A DNA stretch of 64,000 bases from Atherix ibis. Lineage: Eukaryota > Arthropoda > Insecta > Diptera > Athericidae. Each line of letters begins with the position of its first letter. Position 1 is the first letter of the stretch. Positions 58,221-64,000 of this stretch are shown piece by piece. The position numbers and the translations under genes were made by a program. The stretch spans positions 26,374,233 to 26,438,232 of the forward strand of contig OY282610.1 in NCBI GenBank assembly GCA_958298945.1, in the 5' to 3' direction. The notes under the pieces were generated by a model that saw nothing but the letters and a program-made list of their open reading frames with translations, had not been told where the DNA came from and did no database searches.

Positions 58221-60319
58221 TTCGTAAATATTTTTTATTTATTAATTTTTTTATCTTCGCTTATAAAAAAAATAATAAAAGTTTTTTTACGAAATTTTAT
58301 TGATTTCAGATTTATTTTTCTCAACCATATTTTTGCTATCTAAACCACTCTTCTTGATTTCGGTTAACAACTTTTAATGTTAATGTAAAAAGAAAAAAAC
58401 CAAAACGGAACCAAAAAAAAAACAACAAAAAATGAATAAAAAATAATAACAAAAAATAAATAAAACAGTGTAAAGTAAATGTTGTTTGTTTCTTGAATAA
58501 GTATAAAAGTTAAAAATATAAAAATTTACAAAAAAAAAAAAAAAACTTATTAACAAGAAAGCAATAAAAGAAAAAACAGAAGAAAAAAAAATCCAACTTG
58601 CATTGATGAGAAACAGCTTTTTTCGGCAACTGCACGCAGCCGGGAAAAGCTAAGGAAGATAAAGAGAGAACAGATCATAGGGAGTGAAGAGTAAACCGAG
58701 CCGAGGAGAATAAATACACATTTTTGCCGTCGTTAAATATCGTCTCAATTGTCGGACTACAAAACAACAAATTATGGAAGGTAAATAAAATACGTTAAAT
58801 ACTGATTAAAAAATTACTTACTTATGTGCGTACAAGGAGCCGTGCGTACCTGATGCGTGTATGCGCGATTAAAAACTTTAGACGAGTTTTTTCGACGAAT
58901 TTTTAATATTTTCGTCCTCTCCCTCCCTCTTTCCATAATACAATATAAAATTTAATTTTCTTTCTTCTCTCTCTTATTTTCATTTATTTTCTCAATATTT
59001 CGCGTACGATTATTATTGTTTTGTTCCCTCCACTTTGACTCTCTTTTCTTTGCATTTTTCATTACATACATTTCCGTGCACATATTTGATTCTCTTTCTA
59101 ATTTGCCAAACTTCCATCTTATTATTATTTCTCTCCTTTTCTTTTACACGTACGCTGGCTGATACTTTTGTACGTCTCTGCTATTGAACGCATACAATTT
59201 TCATATACGCGCTCGCGGCTATGCACACGTACATTACCAGCTAAAAGTATGGAATTAAATGGGAAAATTTTCTCGTAAAAAAGAAACAATTCCAATTTAT
59301 TAATATAATTTTCTTTTTTTTTAAATATAATATTGTAAATATTTGTCGAAATTATAATTGAAATTTATTATATTATTATTGAAATTTTGACAGAACATTT
59401 TTATTTTTATATTTATTGTGTGTTTGTTTTTTGTTCTTTCTTTCTTTTGATTTTTAGTTGGATTTTTTTTAGCAAAAAAAAACTACGAGTAGTATTTTTA
59501 GTTTGGTATAAATATTTTGCAAATCTTTTTATACATAAAAAAGTAATTAGATAATTATAAGAAAAAGAAACAAAACAAATTAGAACATAACGCTTTGTAT
59601 TGTTTTCTTTCCTTTTTAAATACATTTCGGAGAAAAATTTTTAAAGTTTTATTTGTTTTTTTGGGGTACCAAAAAGAAAAATTAAAACAAAAAAAATTCA
59701 TTAAAAAAAACAACATCCAAAACCTCTGCTGCTGTTGTTTTTTCTTTTTGAAAAATAAATTGTCTGTTCTAAAAAAAAAATTATCTACGAAAAAAAAATT
59801 TAGAAAAATTAAATTTTTCATCCAAAAAAAATAATTTTTTTATTGAAAAATTAAATCCAAAAAATTTTTTTTTTGAAAATAAGTATTTTTTTTTGCTCTT
59901 AAAACAAAAAGAAAATTTCCGTACAAAAGGGAATTTTCAGCTGGTAATAAATCTAGGGCAGGAGGCGGATACCTTTGAAGGTTGCTAAATGATCTGAATT
60001 GTGTTGTGTCGTCTCGGTTAAGACTTCAATTTTTTGTGTTTTTTATTTTTGAAAATGTATCTTTAAAAAAAATATTTTGTTAAATTATACTATTTTAAAG
60101 ATATTAAAGAATAATTAAAGTTTGGGTGGGCGTTTGCTGAAAAGAAATGTTTAGAGTCAGTTTTGAAGTGAAGCTGGGAGATCCTTACTTTTATTACCGT
60201 ATGGTGTGGTTAAAAATTAGATTTTGAATTACGAGTAGTACAAACTTCAAGGAAAATTATTTATGAAAAAAAATTTCAAGAATTTCCTGAAATATTTGCC
60301 ATTTTTACTTTGTCTTGGT
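58221..60319. other. AT-rich stretch with a possible 5' UTR
   Basis: 58590-58790 is less AT-rich and purine-rich, and ends with AAATTATGGAAG|gtaaat, an ATG followed within 7 bases by a consensus splice donor. It could be a host gene's first coding exon, but no downstream exon is found in the window. Frames at 59413-59834 on both strands are poly(A)/poly(T) artefacts. Confidence 0.35.
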
Positions 60320-60888
60320 TAGCACGTGGAAAAAATCCGACAAAATGGCCTCCAACGAATTTACGCTGGAAACCAGGACCAATTCAGACGGGAACCGAGG
60401 ACGAAGCCGTCTTTGCGGTCACGTCAAAGTTGCAGTCAGCGTCAAAGTCAGGACCTAAAACGACTTCAAATTTGCGGTCGTGCCTTGAAGTCAGCGTCAA
60501 AGTTGCAGTCGGCATCAAAGCTCACCCTGAAAATGTCAAGCCAACAGAACTTTTGTTCTAGAAGCCTAAAGCGGGGATGAGGGTAACCAAGATAGGTATG
60601 GACAAGTCAGGAATTTCCGGGGCTACAAGATGGTACTAACCTTAAGAAGCTACGACTAAGGAAGGGTACTATTTGAGGGATCAAACTTTTTCAACATAAA
60701 AATACAACCAAAACACCTCAAACAAGGCAAAAACTTATATTTTTACAAAGAGAGGGAAGCAATCGGCTGAGGGCTATGCTTCTGGTACTAGAACAACCGC
60801 ATACCGCTAGGGCATGTGTAGAAGCAAACCCGAACTCAATCCGACGCTTCTGAGCTAAGCTAGGCAAAAATATACGTTGTACACTGCT
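60320..60888. repeat. ~570-bp direct repeat, left copy
   Basis: Starts TAGCACGTGGAAAAA and ends TATACGTTGTACACTGCT. About 95% identical to 61486-62057. GC-richer than the surroundings. Frames inside (60310-60580) match no known protein. The arrangement resembles terminal direct repeats, but no TG...CA ends, primer-binding site or polypurine tract are seen. Confidence 0.9.
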
Positions 60889-61485
60889 TAACGCTGTGCA
60901 TTAGATGATGACTTTGTACAAAAAACTATCACTTATACAGCAATATATATGCAACTAAGCGTCCTATCAACATAATAAAATTATAGACAAGTCAAAGCAT
61001 ATGTGCCGGAGGTGGCTGTGGTAACAACTACTCACTCACACAAATACAACGTACACAAGGTGAATTTGGACACTTGCATTCACGTGTATTCATGTACTTT
61101 TTCGCGGAAATTGCTCTACACTCACTAATACTATGTCTATATGGTCGAAAGACCATGTTAGCTTTGAAAAGTGTTGGCCACATGGCATGACATATCTAAG
61201 ATGGATGTGTTGTTGCAGAGCTTGACAAAGTATGGTAGAACGTTTGTATGGTTGTCAATTTTCTAAAATATTTAATGCAATTATTAGTATGTGATTATAG
61301 TAAATATTATATTGTACCTATATGTGTGATGGCAATATAATGTCCTTTGTATAGGGTGGTGAGGGAATTGCAGGACTACAAGTTAGTAGTATTAGTGATC
61401 AGTTCCTAATGCTAATACACATGCTGGAGCAATTCTTGTACAAAAATATTGGGAAATTGCGTTAGAAAAATTCCGAAAAAATGGC
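60889..61485. other. spacer between the ~570-bp direct repeats
   Basis: 597 bp with no recognised coding sequence. Just before the right copy, GAAAAATTCCGA.AAAATGGC occurs twice 30 bp apart, a possible microhomology at the duplication junction. Confidence 0.5.
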
Positions 61486-62057
61486 TAGCACGTGGAAAAA
61501 TTCCGACAAAATGGCCTCCAACGAATTTACGCTAAAAACCAGGACCAATTCAGACGGGAACCAAGGACGAAGCCGTCTTTGCGGTCACGTCAAAGTTGCA
61601 GTCAGCGTCAAAGTCAGGACCTAAGACGACTTCAAATTTGCGGGCGTGCCTTGAAGTCTGCGTCAAAGTTGCAGTCGGCATCAAAGCTCACCCTAAAAAT
61701 GTCAAGCCAACAGAACTTTTGTTCTAGAAGCCTAAAGCGGGGATTATGGTAACCAAGATAGGTATGGACAAGTCAGGAATATCCGGGGCTACATGATGGT
61801 ACTAACCTTAAGAAGCTACGACTAAGGAAGGGTACTATTTGAGGGGCCAAACTTTTTCAATATAAAATTACAACCAAAACAACCTCAAACAAGGCAAAAA
61901 CTTATATTTTTTTACATAGAGAGGGAAGCAATCGGCTGAGGGTTATGCTTCTGGTACAAGAACAACCGCATACCGCTGGGGCATGTGTAGAAGCAAACCC
62001 GAACTCAATCCGACGCTTCTGAGCTAAGCTAGGCAAAAATATACGTTGTACACTGCT
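61486..62057. repeat. ~570-bp direct repeat, right copy
   Basis: Partner of 60320-60888; differs by scattered substitutions and small indels. Followed by a short echo of its own end (ATACGTTGTACAGGCAAAAA). Confidence 0.9.
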
Positions 62058-62539
62058 ATACGTTGTACAGGCAAAAATATATGTTGTCTTTCAATAAGAA
62101 AAAAAATATGTTTTTCATAATTGACAGTGTAAAAATTGATTCCGAAATGAATTGTCTATTTTTAATGGGAATTTTTTTGTAATAAACCGAGGATGAGTTG
62201 ATCTTATGAGGTCTACGCAACTTTTGCCGTATTCCGATGATAACAAAAAAATGTATCAATCAGGGAGTTCCATACAAATCAGATTGGCAAAACTGTGGAC
62301 TTGCCCGTTCAATTTTCAACCTCATCCGGTAACTACGTAACCCTATAAGGCGTTATAAGTAAAGTTTGTAAATTGTAACGAGAAAATGGGAAGCATTCCT
62401 TATAAGGAGAATTAATTTTTCGGAAGCATAAAGCAATTTTGAAGGACCGAAAAAGCAGTGACCACTCTCAGGGAGGCCTTTAATTTCGAAGACTGTCTGT
62501 TAAAGTCATTAAAGGGTTAGAAAGAGGGTTTTCCACGGC
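62058..62539. other. non-genic stretch
   Basis: No recognised gene or element. Confidence 0.4.
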
Positions 62540-62810
62540 AGATAGGACACTTGGATGCTCCACCATTGCACAGTAATGAGTTTTTTTCATGTGTTCTTCT
62601 CTCCCATCCCTGCTTTCTTCGTCTTCAACTGATCTCAGTCCGTGTGCCTATTTTTTATTCTCCAAGATCAAAAAAACACTTGAAAGGATGTCATATTAAC
62701 ACTGTCGATAACATTCACATTCAAAGAAGTGTAACCGAGGAGATGAAGGCGTTTCCAGTTGAAACTTTCCAAAATAAAATGAAATTGTTGCGAAAAAATT
62801 TTGGTTTTAG
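62540..62810 (+). mobile_element. mariner transposase C-terminal fragment
   Basis: Across frameshifts the plus strand gives LDAPPLHSNEF (decayed second-Asp DNAP.H motif), TDLSPCAYFLFSKIKK (third-Asp region with Ala in place of the usual Asp of PCDFFLF), then LKGCHINTVDNI and SVTEEMKAFPVETFQN. Spacing of about 32-34 residues between the acidic motifs fits mariner. No TIRs found. Confidence 0.65.
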
Positions 62811-63005
62811 ACAAGGTAAGGGTCGGTTTCCCATCTGGGCTGAAAGATTCTAACATGGAGAAGGGAATACGTTATGAGCTATTTTCCCATCTGGGGTCAA
62901 AGATTCTAACATGGCGTAGGGAGTCTTTATCGTGTTATATGCCGCGTTTCTTATCTGACAGCAAGGATTCCAAAATGGCGGCGGAAAAAGCGAAACCACT
63001 TCTGT
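62811..63005. repeat. three degenerate ~60-75-bp tandem units
   Basis: Units share TTTCCCATCTGGG.(T/C)(C/G)AAAGATTC and TAACATGG; the third is strongly diverged. Non-coding. Confidence 0.65.
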
Positions 63006-63369
63006 AGAAGAACCCCAAATCCAACTACTGCACACACTTTAAATAAAACATATTGACTAGGGGTGTCCAAATTATTGCAATATCTTAGCCTCATTTAAGA
63101 AAAGAAAAATGGGTCTCTATGGCAGAGTCCGACAGCTATTAAATCATAAAACTTTAATGTGCCATTATGTCCACTCAGACTTTTTTTAAAAACTGGAAGC
63201 TGCAAAATAAATGCATTTATAGTAGCAGAAAACGATTATGTGCTACCATCAGGGGTAGGGGTGTGTGTGGGATAGGTATTGTCAAGTAGGGTCTACCATA
63301 AGTATGTCGGAAAGACCAAATGGTATAATCTCGTTGCGAAACCGGCATTATTGGAATATAAGCCAGACT
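63006..63369. other. non-genic stretch
   Basis: No recognised gene. A 73-codon Lys-rich frame beginning at 63279 runs into the tandem repeat and is not called. Confidence 0.4.
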
Positions 63370-64000
63370 ACCCTGATAGGGTCTTAAAAGTTACCAAAAA
63401 GGGGTTGAAAAATGTAATTGAAAAAAGAGGTCTCAAAAAGTCCCTAAAAATAAAGAAAAATGGACGAAAATCATTTTTTCTTTACAATTTATTTTTCTAA
63501 AAATTTCCATAGAACGTGCTTTAGAGAATTTTCAAAAACTGGTCTTAAAACAATACACAAAAAAGCCTTAATTTTAATATAAGCTTTGATTTTACAATCG
63601 CTAAGCCTAATCACTGATATGGAGCCTAAAAAGTTACCAAAAAGCTGTTAAAAAATGTACTTAAAAAGAGAGGTCTCATAAAGTCCCTAAAAATAAAGAA
63701 AAATGGACGAAAATAATATTTTCTTTAAAATTATTTTGTCTAAAAATTTCCATAGAACGTGCTTTAGAGAATTTTTAAAAAACTGGTCTAAAGAAAATAC
63801 ACAAAAAAGCCTTAATTTTAATATAAGCTTCGATTTTTTAATATCTTTGCCAAACCACTGAGATGGAGCCTAAAAAGTTACCAAAAATGAGCCTAAAAAT
63901 CCACTTAAAAAAGAAGGTCCCAAAAAACATGTAGAATTAAATAAAAATGGACGAAAATCATCTTTTCCTTACAATTTATTTTTCTAAAAATTTCCATAGA
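63370..64000. repeat. ~243-bp tandem repeat running off the window
   Basis: TGGACGAAAA occurs at 63461, 63704 and 63948. Each unit also has AAAATTTCCATAGAACGTGC, AAAGCCTTAATTTTAATATA and ATGGAGCCTAAAAAGTTACC. At least 2.6 units are present, and the last is cut by the window end. Confidence 0.93.

Noticed and set aside
59413..59834. Lys/Phe-rich frames on both strands
   Set aside because: Translations of poly(A)/poly(T) tracts.
60310..60580. 83-84-codon frames repeated at 61492-61752
   Set aside because: Two frames overlap in the same DNA, no known domain, and the copies differ by changes that do not respect either frame.
60320..62057. LTR retrotransposon
   Set aside because: The direct repeats lack TG/CA termini, target-site duplication, primer-binding site and polypurine tract, and no gag or pol lies between them.

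Overview
This looks like nuclear DNA of an insect, most probably a fly (Diptera). It is very AT-rich, has introns and poly(A)/poly(T) tracts, and carries relics of several transposon lineages common in dipteran genomes: jockey-like, I-like and R1-like non-LTR retrotransposons, mariner and other Tc1/mariner transposons, MITE-like elements, satellites and minisatellites. No bacterial-style gene organisation, CRISPR array, rRNA or convincing tRNA was seen. The organism call is an inference from these features and from the one clear host gene.

Host genes. The only complete recognised gene is Dcp2, the catalytic subunit of the mRNA decapping enzyme. It has three exons (12720-12998, 13312-13530, 14044-16050, + strand), a canonical Nudix box split by the second intron, and a long asparagine-rich tail. 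A second, partial gene lies on the minus strand at 18236-18869. Three phase-compatible exons encode the C-terminal part of a protein with a DUF4806-like domain, and a further possible exon lies at 20699-20884.

Layout. 1-12.7 kb: AT-rich sequence with a 41-bp minisatellite, a MITE, a transposase scrap, an R1-like LINE fragment and a ~2.15-kb element with long terminal inverted repeats. 12.7-16.1 kb: Dcp2. 16.1-21 kb: the DUF4806-like gene and several inverted repeats. 21-22.3 kb: a 17-bp minisatellite. 24.5-29.1 kb: an I-like LINE next to a jockey-like LINE, the latter split by an internally deleted mariner (both LINEs minus strand). 30.2-37.9 kb: R1-like copy 2, two Tc1/mariner relics, jockey fragments, a duplicated composite repeat and a second deleted mariner with clear TIRs. 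40.3-44.3 kb: a tandem array built from a LINE RNase H segment, then a jockey-like element split by an R1-like insertion with a 14-bp target-site duplication. 47.6-51.05 kb: a 12-copy ~296-bp satellite. 51.2-58.2 kb: the second copy of the composite repeat, more transposon relics and three clusters of a ~40-50-bp minisatellite. 60.3-62.1 kb: two ~570-bp direct repeats. 62.5-64 kb: a mariner scrap and a 243-bp tandem repeat that runs off the window.

Apart from Dcp2 and the DUF4806-like gene, all recognisable coding sequence is decayed transposon sequence. There is no operon-like cooperation between genes. The main interest is the nesting of elements and the conversion of transposon coding fragments into tandem repeats.
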